The notes under the pieces are model-generated. The model had not been told where the DNA came from, ran no database searches, and worked only from the letters and a program-made list of their open reading frames with translations. A stretch of 13,296 bases of DNA from NCBI GenBank assembly GCA_002319875.1, contig DCFS01000053.1, positions 1-13,296 of the forward strand, written 5' to 3'. Source of the stretch: Treponema sp. UBA1798. GTDB taxonomy: Bacteria; Spirochaetota; Spirochaetia; Treponematales; Treponemataceae. Every line of letters begins with the position of its first letter. Positions within the stretch are counted from its first letter, which is position 1. Made by a program: the position numbers and the translations under genes. Shown piece after piece: positions 7,296-13,296 of this stretch.

Positions 7296-7329
7296 TGAAA
7301 TCGCTTTTGGATACAGGCGATTAATTCAT
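7296..7329. repeat. Interrupted inverted repeat upstream of the TetR-type gene
   Basis: ATGAAATCGC at the left is mirrored by GCGAT and TTCAT at the right, with a short TAA interruption in the right arm and a 12-base centre. It could be an operator or a small hairpin in the regulator's leader. No regulator can be assigned. Confidence 0.3.
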
Positions 7330-7367
7330 AAAAACAACTTTTAATAAATATATACCATTATATAGCA

Positions 7368-7383
7368 TTTTGCCATATACTGA
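7368..7383 (+). promoter_or_regulatory. Candidate ldhA promoter -10 region
   Basis: TTTTGCCATATACTGA contains -10 TATACT (7376-7381). The same block, with one change, precedes feoA (8568-8583). The -35 is poor (ATACCA at 7352-7357, 18-base spacer). A start near 7388 would give a leader of roughly 125 nt. Confidence 0.4.
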
Positions 7384-7514
7384 ACTTTGCTTTGTATCGC
7401 TTTTTGATTATATTTAAGGTAAAGCGTGTCCGATAACGGAAAGGTAAACAGGAGCACAATTATTTTCTGATAACGCCAGGTTGTAAATGTTACGCGAATG
7501 ATAAAGAGGTTTTT

Positions 7515-8522
7515 ATGACAAATCCGGTTTTTTCTATTGCGTTTTATGATGCCCATCCTTATGACAGGGATGCTTTCACTTCTGCCAACAAAAATTTTCT
7601 CTACAACATTGATTTTTTTGATTTTCATCTTGACGAGCGAACAGCCCTTACGTCAAAGGGGTATAAAGTTGTCTGTACGTTTGTAAACGATACACTGAGT
7701 TCTCATGTTATTAGTATTCTTTCAGAGTGCGGGGTAGAACTTATTGCTATGCGCTGTGCCGGATACAATAATGTTGATCTGAAAGCTGCAGCGGAACATA
7801 ACATTACGGTTGTCCGGGTTCCGGCATATTCACCGCATTCCGTCGCAGAACATGCGGCAGCGTTGCTTCTTTCACTGACACGTCGTATACCACAGGCGTA
7901 CCTCCGCACAAAAACCGGAAATTTTACATTGAACGGGTTGACCGGGAGGGATCTGTACGGTCTCACGGCCGGTATTCTTGGGACCGGTCGTATCGGGAGA
8001 ATCATGGCAGATATTCTGGCCGGATTCGGTATGAAGATTGTACTGTCTGATGCGTACCCGGACAGGGGGTGGGCTGACAGTAAAGGTTACAGGTATCTTG
8101 AAAAGGACGATTTTTTCAGGCAGTCAGATATTGTAAGCCTTCACTGTCCTCTTACACCGGAAACGGAACATATAATTAACGCAGATACACTGAGCGTTAT
8201 GAAACGTGATGCTGTCATCATCAATACAGGTCGGGGAGCTCTGATAGATACCCATGCACTCGTTGCTGCTTTGAAAAAAAAGCGTATCGGAGGAGCTGCT
8301 CTTGACGTCTATGAGGAAGAGGGTGATTACTTTTTTTCCGACTGGTCCGTAAACGTCATAAAGGATGATGTTCTGATCCGTCTTCTTACTTTTCCGAACG
8401 TTATTATTACAGGACATCAGGCTTTCCTTACTTCTAATGCATTGTCTGCTATAGCAGAAACAACGCTTGGAAATATCAGGGCATTCATGAAACAAGAGCC
8501 TCTGGCAAATGAAGTAAAATGA
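7515..8522 (+). CDS. ldhA: D-lactate dehydrogenase (fermentative, NAD-dependent)
   Basis: A 335-residue cytoplasmic enzyme that reduces pyruvate to D-lactate, regenerating NAD+. It belongs to the D-isomer 2-hydroxyacid dehydrogenases and resembles E. coli LdhA throughout: MRCAGYNNVDLKAAAEH (79-95), VRVPAYSPHSVAEHA (100-114), nucleotide-binding GTGRIG (156-161) with an acidic Asp179 after the second strand indicating NAD, SLHCPLTPETEHIIN (208-222), INTGRGALID (236-245), DVYEEEGDYFF (264-274) and TGHQAFLT (299-306). The catalytic set aligns as Arg240, Glu269 and His301. ATG at 7515 follows AAAGAGG at a suitable distance. It is transcribed away from the TetR-type gene; feoA follows after 81 bases with its own promoter. 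No terminator is seen after it, so read-through into feoAB is possible. Confidence 0.93.
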   Translation: MTNPVFSIAFYDAHPYDRDAFTSANKNFLYNIDFFDFHLDERTALTSKGYKVVCTFVNDTLSSHVISILSECGVELIAMRCAGYNNVDLKAAAEHNITVVRVPAYSPHSVAEHAAALLLSLTRRIPQAYLRTKTGNFTLNGLTGRDLYGLTAGILGTGRIGRIMADILAGFGMKIVLSDAYPDRGWADSKGYRYLEKDDFFRQSDIVSLHCPLTPETEHIINADTLSVMKRDAVIINTGRGALIDTHALVAALKKKRIGGAALDVYEEEGDYFFSDWSVNVIKDDVLIRLLTFPNVIITGHQAFLTSNALSAIAETTLGNIRAFMKQEPLANEVK

Positions 8523-8530
8523 TGTGTGCA

Positions 8531-8547
8531 AACGTGTTTTAACGTGT
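8531..8547 (+). repeat. Tandem 7-bp direct repeat upstream of the feoA promoter
   Basis: AACGTGT occurs at 8531-8537 and again at 8541-8547, a 10-base period that places both copies on one face of the helix. The second copy ends five bases before the candidate -35. It could be a regulator site for iron-uptake control; it does not look like a classical Fur box. Confidence 0.35.
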
Positions 8548-8551
8548 GCCG

Positions 8552-8581
8552 TTGCCATTGCCTGTGCTTTTGCCGTATACT
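8552..8581 (+). promoter_or_regulatory. Candidate promoter of feoAB
   Basis: -35 TTGCCA (8552-8557), an 18-base spacer and -10 TATACT (8576-8581) precede feoA by about 22 bases. The expected start near 8588 leaves a short leader with the ribosome site AGAGGT (8595-8600). Confidence 0.55.
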
Positions 8582-8603
8582 GATTTGACCTTTTAGAGGT
8601 AAT

Positions 8604-8897
8604 ATGAAATTATCAGAACTTGCACCGGGAGAGGGTGGGTGTATCAAGGTTGTCGGAGGAGAAAAGGCACTCAGGCATCATCTGCTTGATATGGGTTTGA
8701 CGCCGGGAACACAGATAACAGTCCGGAAAGTTGCTCCACTCGGTGATCCGATGGAATTGACTCTTCGCGGATATGAGTTGACGCTCCGGAAAGACGATGC
8801 AGCGATGATCGAGCTTGCAGATAACCCTGATCTGTATGCATGTGTTTCGTGCGGTGTTTCCTGTCCTTACCATTCAGCCGAAAAAACAGGAAAGTAA
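8604..8897 (+). CDS. feoA: Ferrous iron transport protein A with a Cys/His-rich tail
   Basis: A 97-residue cytoplasmic protein with the SH3-like FeoA fold over residues 1-73: MKLSELAPGEGGCIKVVGGE, HHLLDMGLTPGTQITVRKVA (25-44), GDPMELTLRGYELTLRKDDA (47-66). FeoA is a small partner of the FeoB iron transporter. Family members are usually around 75-85 residues. This one carries an extra C-terminal tail with Cys80, Cys83, Cys87 and His90 (CVSCGVSCPYH, spacing Cx2Cx3Cx2H), which resembles a metal or Fe-S site. No feoC is visible nearby. ATG at 8604 follows AGAGGT. The feoB start lies five bases past its stop, so the two are co-translated. Function of the tail is unknown. Confidence 0.92.
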   Translation: MKLSELAPGEGGCIKVVGGEKALRHHLLDMGLTPGTQITVRKVAPLGDPMELTLRGYELTLRKDDAAMIELADNPDLYACVSCGVSCPYHSAEKTGK

Positions 8898-8902
8898 CAG
8901 AT

Positions 8903-10945
8903 ATGAAATTGAAGATAGCACTTGTAGGAAACCAGAATTGCGGGAAGACAACCCTTTTCAATCTGCTGACAGGGAGTAACCAGCATGTGGGTAACTTTCC
9001 GGGAGTGACTGTAGAACGAAAAAGCGGTGTTATCAAACAGGAATTTATTCCGCGTGATGATTCTGATGAAAGAGATTTGTCGGCGGAAGTGTTTGACCTC
9101 CCTGGTATTTATTCTCTTGCTCCCTATACACCAGAGGAAATCGTTACCCGTGATTTTCTTATGAATGAACATCCTGATGCTATTCTGAATATTGTTGATG
9201 CAACTAATATTGAACGTAATTTGTATCTTTCACTTCAACTTGAAGAACTTCAGATACCTATGGTTATTGCACTTAATATGATGGATGAAGTGGTAGCTGC
9301 CGGGAATTCCATAGATGTTGTTAAGCTGCAGCAGGATATGCAGATCGATGCGGTACCGATTTCAGCAGTAAAAGAAGATGGCGTCACCGAACTGGTAAAC
9401 CGGATACTTGATGTTGCTTTTCATAAAAGAAAACCTGCAAAAATCGACTTTTGTGAAGCCGGACCCGTGCACCAGGCAATTCACTCGATGGCACATCTTA
9501 TTGCCGATCATGCAGACGCCCGGGGACTCCCTATACGTTATTGCGCTACATGCCTTATAGAGGGCGACGACCTTATGGTCGAAAAACTTGGCTTGAATGC
9601 GAATGAAAAGGATATCCTTGGACATATCACGACGGAAATGGAGCGTGATGCAGGTACTGACCGGGAAGCGGCAATCGCTGATATGCGCTATGCATATATT
9701 GCAAAGGTAACGGTAAATTCAGTACACAAAATTGGTGAGACACTGGAACAGCAGCGTTCTGTTAAAATCGACAACATGCTTACCCATAAATACCTGGGAA
9801 TTCCGATTTTTCTGGGTATTATGTCGTTGATATTTTATCTCACATTCGGGCTTATCGGCAGGATACTGAGCAACTGGTTCAGCATAGGTATTAATTTTGT
9901 TACTTTACTCGCCGATCATGCGCTGACAGCTTACGGGCTTAATCCGACCGTTCATTCACTTATTATAAATGGAGTATTTGCGGGAGTGGGTAGCGTACTT
10001 TCATTTATGCCAACTATTCTTGTCTTGTTCTTTTTTCTTGCGTTACTGGAGGATACGGGATATATGGCCCGTGTGGCCTTCGTTATGGATACGGCTCTGC
10101 GCAGGATAGGATTAAGCGGTAAATCTTTCGTTCCGATGCTTATCGGTTTTGGATGTTCCGTTCCAGCTATTATGGCCACCCGTACGCTTTCAAGCCGGCG
10201 CGACAAAAAAATGACAATATTTATAATTCCGTTTATGTCGTGCAGTGCTAAATTGCCGGTATATGCACTTTTTGCGAGCGCCTTTTTTCCGGATAAAGCT
10301 GCTTTAGTGATGATATTTCTCTATATATTGGGTTTGTGTGTGGCAGTTATTGCAGCCTTTCTGCTGAAAAATACTTTATTTATCGGGAAGCCGGTTCCGT
10401 TTGTGCTTGAACTTCCTGCATACCGCATGCCAGGTATACGGAGTATGGCTCTGAATATCTGGGAAAAAGCCCGTGATTTTCTGCGCAGGGCTTTTACGAT
10501 TATTTTTACAGCAACGATCGCCATATGGTTTTTACAGAATCTTGACATACGGCTTAATCTGGTAAGTGATGCTTCTCACAGCATGCTTTCGGCTATCGGT
10601 ACTTTCATAGCACCTGTATTCGGGCCGCTCGGTTTTTATGACTGGAAACTTTCAACAGCCCTTGTTACCGGACTTACGGCGAAGGAAGCAGTGGTAAGTA
10701 CGCTTGCTGTTTTGACGGGAGCCGGTACCGGTACTGCACTTGGTACCGCCGTTTCTTCAATGATGAGTCAGGCTTCTGCTCTCGGCTTCCTTACATTTAC
10801 ACTGTTATATATGCCTTGTGTCGCAGCTATGGCGGTAACCCGGCGCGAAATCGGCAGACACAATGCTCTTGCAGCGGTGATATTCCAGACTCTGACGGCG
10901 TGGATAGTAGCTTTCATAGTTTATCACATTGCAGTACTGTTTTAA
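8903..10945 (+). CDS. feoB: Ferrous iron transporter B
   Basis: A 680-residue inner-membrane Fe2+ transporter with an N-terminal G domain. G motifs are clear: G1 GNQNCGKT (9-16), a GNFPGVTVE region with G2 (30-38), G3 DLPG (65-68), G4 NMMD (125-128) and G5 around SAVKEDG (154-160). The membrane part follows from about residue 290 with two Gate domains and the conserved cysteine motifs GFGCSVPAIMATRTLSSRRD and PFMSCSAKLPVYALFASAFF; TGLTAKEAVVSTLAVLTGAG and a final hydrophobic segment close the protein. The frame is open upstream, but ATG at 8903 is chosen because the G domain begins there (MKLKIALVGNQ) and it sits just after the feoA stop. At 680 residues it is shorter than E. coli FeoB (about 773) but intact, as in many anaerobes. 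Confidence 0.96.
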   Translation: MKLKIALVGNQNCGKTTLFNLLTGSNQHVGNFPGVTVERKSGVIKQEFIPRDDSDERDLSAEVFDLPGIYSLAPYTPEEIVTRDFLMNEHPDAILNIVDATNIERNLYLSLQLEELQIPMVIALNMMDEVVAAGNSIDVVKLQQDMQIDAVPISAVKEDGVTELVNRILDVAFHKRKPAKIDFCEAGPVHQAIHSMAHLIADHADARGLPIRYCATCLIEGDDLMVEKLGLNANEKDILGHITTEMERDAGTDREAAIADMRYAYIAKVTVNSVHKIGETLEQQRSVKIDNMLTHKYLGIPIFLGIMSLIFYLTFGLIGRILSNWFSIGINFVTLLADHALTAYGLNPTVHSLIINGVFAGVGSVLSFMPTILVLFFFLALLEDTGYMARVAFVMDTALRRIGLSGKSFVPMLIGFGCSVPAIMATRTLSSRRDKKMTIFIIPFMSCSAKLPVYALFASAFFPDKAALVMIFLYILGLCVAVIAAFLLKNTLFIGKPVPFVLELPAYRMPGIRSMALNIWEKARDFLRRAFTIIFTATIAIWFLQNLDIRLNLVSDASHSMLSAIGTFIAPVFGPLGFYDWKLSTALVTGLTAKEAVVSTLAVLTGAGTGTALGTAVSSMMSQASALGFLTFTLLYMPCVAAMAVTRREIGRHNALAAVIFQTLTAWIVAFIVYHIAVLF

Positions 10946-10961
10946 GGAAACGCTGATTAAG

Positions 10962-10987
10962 GCAGGAATGCCCTGCTCCGGCTTTTT
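10962..10987 (+). terminator. Weak hairpin between feoB and the convergent DUF362 gene
   Basis: GCAGG (10962-10966) and CCTGC (10972-10976) form a 5-bp stem with an AATGC loop, followed after six bases by TTTTT (10983-10987). It lies 16 bases after the feoB stop in a 93-bp convergent gap. The stem is short and the T-run is displaced, so this is only a possible terminator. Confidence 0.3.
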
Positions 10988-11038
10988 CCTTTCCGGCCCT
11001 TTTGCTGATGCTGCAGAAGAGGCAACCGGGGTTTTCTG

Positions 11039-12127
11039 TTACTGATTCATCAGTATTTCCAGAATTTTGTCTGCAGAAGGCGGGCAACCCTGTACCTGTT
11101 TTGCTGCACCGTTGCAGCATCGCCCTATTCCGATACCATTGAATGGGGTATCCTTAAATTCCTGCCCGATAGCAACCGGCTTCCGGTATGCTTTCCCTGT
11201 ATTTTCACTGTAGCGGTATAATGCCCGGATGAGGTTTGCAAAACATGACGAACAAGCTGATCTCTGGTCGACCTGTCCGGCAAGCTGCTTCGCAAGCCGC
11301 GACGTGTGCGGTTCTGCGTTTCCGGAATCAGCGGGCCTGTTTATTTCAATAATATCACCAGGATCTATCGATATGGAACCAGCTCCGAACTGTTCCGCCA
11401 GTTGTATATACGGTACTTCATCAGTATCCAGACCCATCAGTGAACAGCCGTACGCATCGATCTGTACGGGATCAAAACCAAGCATTATCCTGTCGCTTTG
11501 TACAGGTGTCCCGCCTTCTTCAAAATTAAGATCTCCACAGATATTATCTACGATCGTAAGAGCCGGTTTCAGCGCCGATGCAAGTGCTGCGATCGGTTTC
11601 ATAAGTCCGAGCGCGTGAAATCTGCGTTTTTCCCGATCGGGCAGGCAGCCTTTGCAGTTTTTGAGTGCACAGGTCATAACTGTCTGGCAATGCCCTTTCA
11701 GAACGGGAAGGTTTATCAGATAATCCGTTTCGAGCGCTGTATTGCAGATCGCTATCGGTCCGATGGGCGTATTCACATCTGTCGTTTTATCTTTTTTCAG
11801 ATCCATGAGAGGTACGCCGTATTTTTCTCCGATCTTGTCGTACCCGCATGCTGCAAATCCGCGGACAGTACTGTCTCCGACCCATGCACCCTCTATGATT
11901 TTTATATTTCTGATATCATGCTGCTGCAGATAGCAGATAACACCTTCAAGAATTTCCGCGTGTGTCGTTGCACCTGACTCAGGACTTTTCGATACGACCA
12001 GATTGGGTTTGAGTGCTACTTTTGCATCCTGGGAAATACGAGATGCAATATCTGCTTTTTCCATAAGGGCCGTAACCATAGCGGAATAATTTTTTCCGTA
12101 TGAAACATATATTTTCCGATTTTCCAT
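11039..12127 (-). CDS. DUF362 domain-containing protein with Cys-rich C-terminus
   Basis: A 362-residue soluble protein of the DUF362 family, whose biochemical role is not established. Family features: VALKPNLVVSKSPESGATTH (37-56), the GAWVGDSTVRGFAACGYDKI stretch (80-99), LINLPVLKGHCQTVMTCALK (138-157) followed by NCKGCLP, IVDNICGDLNFEEGG (192-206) and GFDPVQIDAYGCSLMG (217-232). The C-terminal 75 residues add ACSSC (291-295), GIGRCCNG (333-340) and VQGCPP (345-350), a plausible iron-sulfur or metal site. ATG at 12127 is chosen because CAGGGAG lies just upstream and the family N-terminus starts there; the frame stays open to 12325, but that extension looks non-coding. No signal peptide. It stands alone, convergent with feoB and divergent from rsmH. 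Some DUF362 relatives carry ferredoxin domains; an electron-transfer role is inference. Confidence 0.85.
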   Translation of the reverse strand: MENRKIYVSYGKNYSAMVTALMEKADIASRISQDAKVALKPNLVVSKSPESGATTHAEILEGVICYLQQHDIRNIKIIEGAWVGDSTVRGFAACGYDKIGEKYGVPLMDLKKDKTTDVNTPIGPIAICNTALETDYLINLPVLKGHCQTVMTCALKNCKGCLPDREKRRFHALGLMKPIAALASALKPALTIVDNICGDLNFEEGGTPVQSDRIMLGFDPVQIDAYGCSLMGLDTDEVPYIQLAEQFGAGSISIDPGDIIEINRPADSGNAEPHTSRLAKQLAGQVDQRSACSSCFANLIRALYRYSENTGKAYRKPVAIGQEFKDTPFNGIGIGRCCNGAAKQVQGCPPSADKILEILMNQ

Positions 12128-12149
12128 AGTAGTCTCCCTGTTTGCCTGT

Positions 12150-12178
12150 ATTGTCAGGAATATCCGGTTTGCAGTCAA
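12150..12178 (-). promoter_or_regulatory. Promoter of the DUF362 gene
   Basis: On the minus strand -35 TTGACT (12173-12178), 17-base spacer, -10 GACAAT (12150-12155). Transcription would begin near 12143, giving a leader of about 16 nt that contains the CAGGGAG ribosome site. Confidence 0.55.
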
Positions 12179-12386
12179 TAGGAAAATCAGATTCCGTATG
12201 CAGTTTTTATTTGTTTGTCCGGGTTGGTGATTTTTCTGTATTCCGGGGAGGACCGCCGGATAATGCTTATCACAAATATGGAAAATCATCTGAATGACGT
12301 GGGAACTGTTTCTGCTTATAGACAAAAAATGGGGAAGCTGAGGTGTTCAGAGCGAGTACGGTATGCAGCTGCAATAGTATGTTTTA

Positions 12387-12395
12387 TGCTATACT
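12387..12395 (+). promoter_or_regulatory. Extended -10 promoter element of rsmH
   Basis: TGCTATACT matches the extended -10 pattern TGNTATAAT at eight of nine positions' allowance (one change in the hexamer). No good -35 is visible, which is usual for extended -10 promoters. It lies about 20 bases before the rsmH start, leaving a very short leader with GGGAGAA. Confidence 0.5.
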
Positions 12396-12415
12396 GTGCA
12401 ACCGGGAGAAATACA

Positions 12416-13296
12416 ATGGACGATACGACTTCAGCTCAACCACATAAACGGAGAGTCCGTTATGCGGGAACACATCCGCATACTTTTGCTGAAAAATATA
12501 AAGAATTGGATCCTGAAAAATATAAAAAAGATATACAGCATATTATTTCCCGCGGAGATACGCCGGCAGGGACTCACCGGCCGGTATGTATGCAGGAGGT
12601 GCTCACTATCCTCGATCCTAAGCCTGGTGAAACCGCTGTGGATGCTACGCTCGGTTATGGTGGTCACGCCGGGGAGATACTCAAAAGAATTCAGCCTGGA
12701 GGTGTCCTCTACGGTCTTGATATCGATTCAGCGGAACTGCCTAAAACAGAGTCACGAATTCGGGCTGAAGGTTTCGGGCCTGAGTCATTCGTTGCGGTAC
12801 ATGCAAATTTTGAGACTCTTCTCAAAATACTTCCCGCGGTAGGGCATCCCTCTGTTGATATGATCCTTGCTGATCTTGGTGTTTCATCCATGCAGATTGA
12901 TAATCCTGCGAGGGGATTTACATTTAAAACTGATGGACCGCTTGATATGCGGATGGATCAGGGAAAAGGAGAAACCGCTGCACATTTATTAAACCGCATG
13001 ACAGAAGGTAAAATTGCGTTTTTGTTGCGGAATAATGCAGATGAGCCGGATGCCGGAATACTTGCCCATGCTATTTTTCAGAACCGTCAGCAGATGGTAA
13101 CAACGGGGGCTCTTTCCGGAATAATAAAAGAGACTTTAACTGAATTAAACCGCAGTGAACGTGATATTATCAGGTCTGAGCGGCGTGTGTACCAGGCGCT
13201 GCGTATTGATGTTAATGAAGAGTTTCAGACCCTTGAGACTTTTCTGGCGGATTTGCCTTATTGTCTCAAATCCGGAGGTCGTGTTGTGATACTTAC
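12416..13296 (+). CDS. rsmH: 16S rRNA (cytosine1402-N4)-methyltransferase, cut by the right edge
   Basis: About 293 residues are present with no stop; the gene continues beyond the window. RsmH (MraW) uses S-adenosylmethionine to methylate N4 of C1402 in the ribosomal decoding centre. Hallmarks: HRPVCMQEVLTIL (54-66), SAM-binding motif AVDATLGYGGHAGEIL (74-89), DMILADLGVSSMQIDNPARG (145-164) with FTFKTDGPLDMRMD following, VYQALRIDVNEEFQTLETFL near 259-278, and SGGRVVIL. ATG at 12416 follows GGGAGAA. Before the usual start there is an extension of about 50 residues (KRRVRYAGTHPHTFAEKYKE, then LDPEKY), which I associate with a variant RsmH lineage in some clostridia and relatives. It stands apart from any division and cell wall (mra) cluster in this window, so it may be a second paralogue. 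Confidence 0.9.
   Translation, partial: MDDTTSAQPHKRRVRYAGTHPHTFAEKYKELDPEKYKKDIQHIISRGDTPAGTHRPVCMQEVLTILDPKPGETAVDATLGYGGHAGEILKRIQPGGVLYGLDIDSAELPKTESRIRAEGFGPESFVAVHANFETLLKILPAVGHPSVDMILADLGVSSMQIDNPARGFTFKTDGPLDMRMDQGKGETAAHLLNRMTEGKIAFLLRNNADEPDAGILAHAIFQNRQQMVTTGALSGIIKETLTELNRSERDIIRSERRVYQALRIDVNEEFQTLETFLADLPYCLKSGGRVVIL

Larger units (their letters stand above)
7221..7514. other. Divergent intergenic region between tetR-type gene and ldhA
   Basis: About 294 AT-rich bases without a convincing gene. It contains an interrupted inverted repeat (7296-7329), the candidate ldhA promoter with -10 TATACT (7376-7381), a second possible -10 TATATT (7409-7414), and a small inverted repeat GTAAATGTTAC (7483-7493) shortly before the ldhA ribosome site. 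A minus-strand TATAAT at about 7358-7363 could serve the regulator gene but lacks a good -35. Confidence 0.5.
12128..12415. other. Divergent promoter region between DUF362 gene and rsmH
   Basis: 288 bases without a convincing separate gene. It holds the DUF362 promoter (12150-12178), the rsmH extended -10 (12387-12395), and a small inverted repeat GATAATGCTTATC (12259-12271). The rsmH frame is open upstream to an ATG at 12278, but that start lacks family-like sequence. Confidence 0.5.

Noticed and set aside
7341..7628. 95-codon minus-strand frame across the ldhA leader and start
   Set aside because: It overlaps the ldhA ribosome site and N-terminus, is Lys/Ile-rich as expected of AT-rich intergenic DNA, and has no recognisable motif.
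8124..8558. 144-codon minus-strand frame opposite ldhA
   Set aside because: It lies almost wholly antisense to a well-conserved enzyme gene and shows no family-like sequence.
11498..11977. 159-codon plus-strand frame opposite the DUF362 gene
   Set aside because: Antisense shadow of a conserved gene with no domain pattern.
12128..12325. N-terminal extension of the DUF362 protein by 66 residues
   Set aside because: The frame is open, but the extension contains the -35 and -10 elements, and a good ribosome site precedes the internal ATG where family similarity begins.
12278..12415. Upstream in-frame start of rsmH at 12278
   Set aside because: It would add 46 residues without family-like sequence and would place the extended -10 element inside the coding region; GGGAGAA supports 12416.
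12396..12842. 148-codon plus-strand frame at the start of rsmH
   Set aside because: It overlaps rsmH in another frame; the rsmH frame (from 12416) carries the complete methyltransferase motifs and runs off the right edge.
1..13296. Mobile elements, CRISPR arrays, tRNA or rRNA genes, defence islands
   Set aside because: No transposase or integrase, regularly spaced repeats, tRNA cloverleaf or rRNA sequence was recognised on either strand.

Overview
This 13.3 kb window reads as ordinary bacterial chromosome: moderate GC, strong Shine-Dalgarno sites, sigma70-type promoters, and genes for fermentation and ferrous iron uptake. The contents suggest an anaerobic host: D-lactate dehydrogenase, an iron-dependent lactaldehyde reductase, FeoAB, and many cysteines in several proteins, including an exported one. 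The nucleoside-type (BMP) receptor has a relaxed lipobox with Phe at -3, and the RsmH homologue is a variant with an N-terminal extension. Together these point loosely to a host-associated spirochaete (Treponema-like) or a Lachnospiraceae-type Firmicute; I cannot decide between them from sequence alone.

Layout. Positions 172-5090 (minus strand) hold a four-gene ABC importer operon: BMP-family lipoprotein, double-domain ATPase, permease, permease. It has a near-consensus promoter at 5212-5240, a roughly 115-nt leader with a long terminator-like hairpin, and a strong hairpin between the receptor and ATPase genes. Positions 5397-6586 (minus) hold fucO with its own terminator. A TetR-type regulator gene (6672-7220, minus) lies just upstream, and a palindrome, TGTAACGTTACA, overlaps its stop codon at an activator-like distance from the fucO promoter. 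Positions 7515-8522 (plus) are ldhA, and 8604-10945 (plus) are feoA-feoB. A convergent DUF362 gene (11039-12127, minus) follows. Divergent from it is a 5'-partial reading of rsmH (12416 to the right edge, plus).

How the genes fit together. The importer probably takes up nucleosides or a related small molecule. FucO reduces L-lactaldehyde to 1,2-propanediol and LdhA reduces pyruvate to D-lactate, so both reoxidise NADH during sugar fermentation. FeoAB brings in Fe2+, which FucO and iron-sulfur enzymes need. RsmH modifies 16S rRNA. The DUF362 protein has a cysteine-rich C-terminus and no assigned role.

No mobile element, CRISPR array, tRNA, rRNA, toxin-antitoxin pair or defence island was seen. 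I found no clearly new multi-gene system. The items most worth a second look are the leader of the importer operon, the cysteine/histidine tail on FeoA, the cysteine cluster in the ABC ATPase, the palindrome by fucO, and the DUF362 protein.
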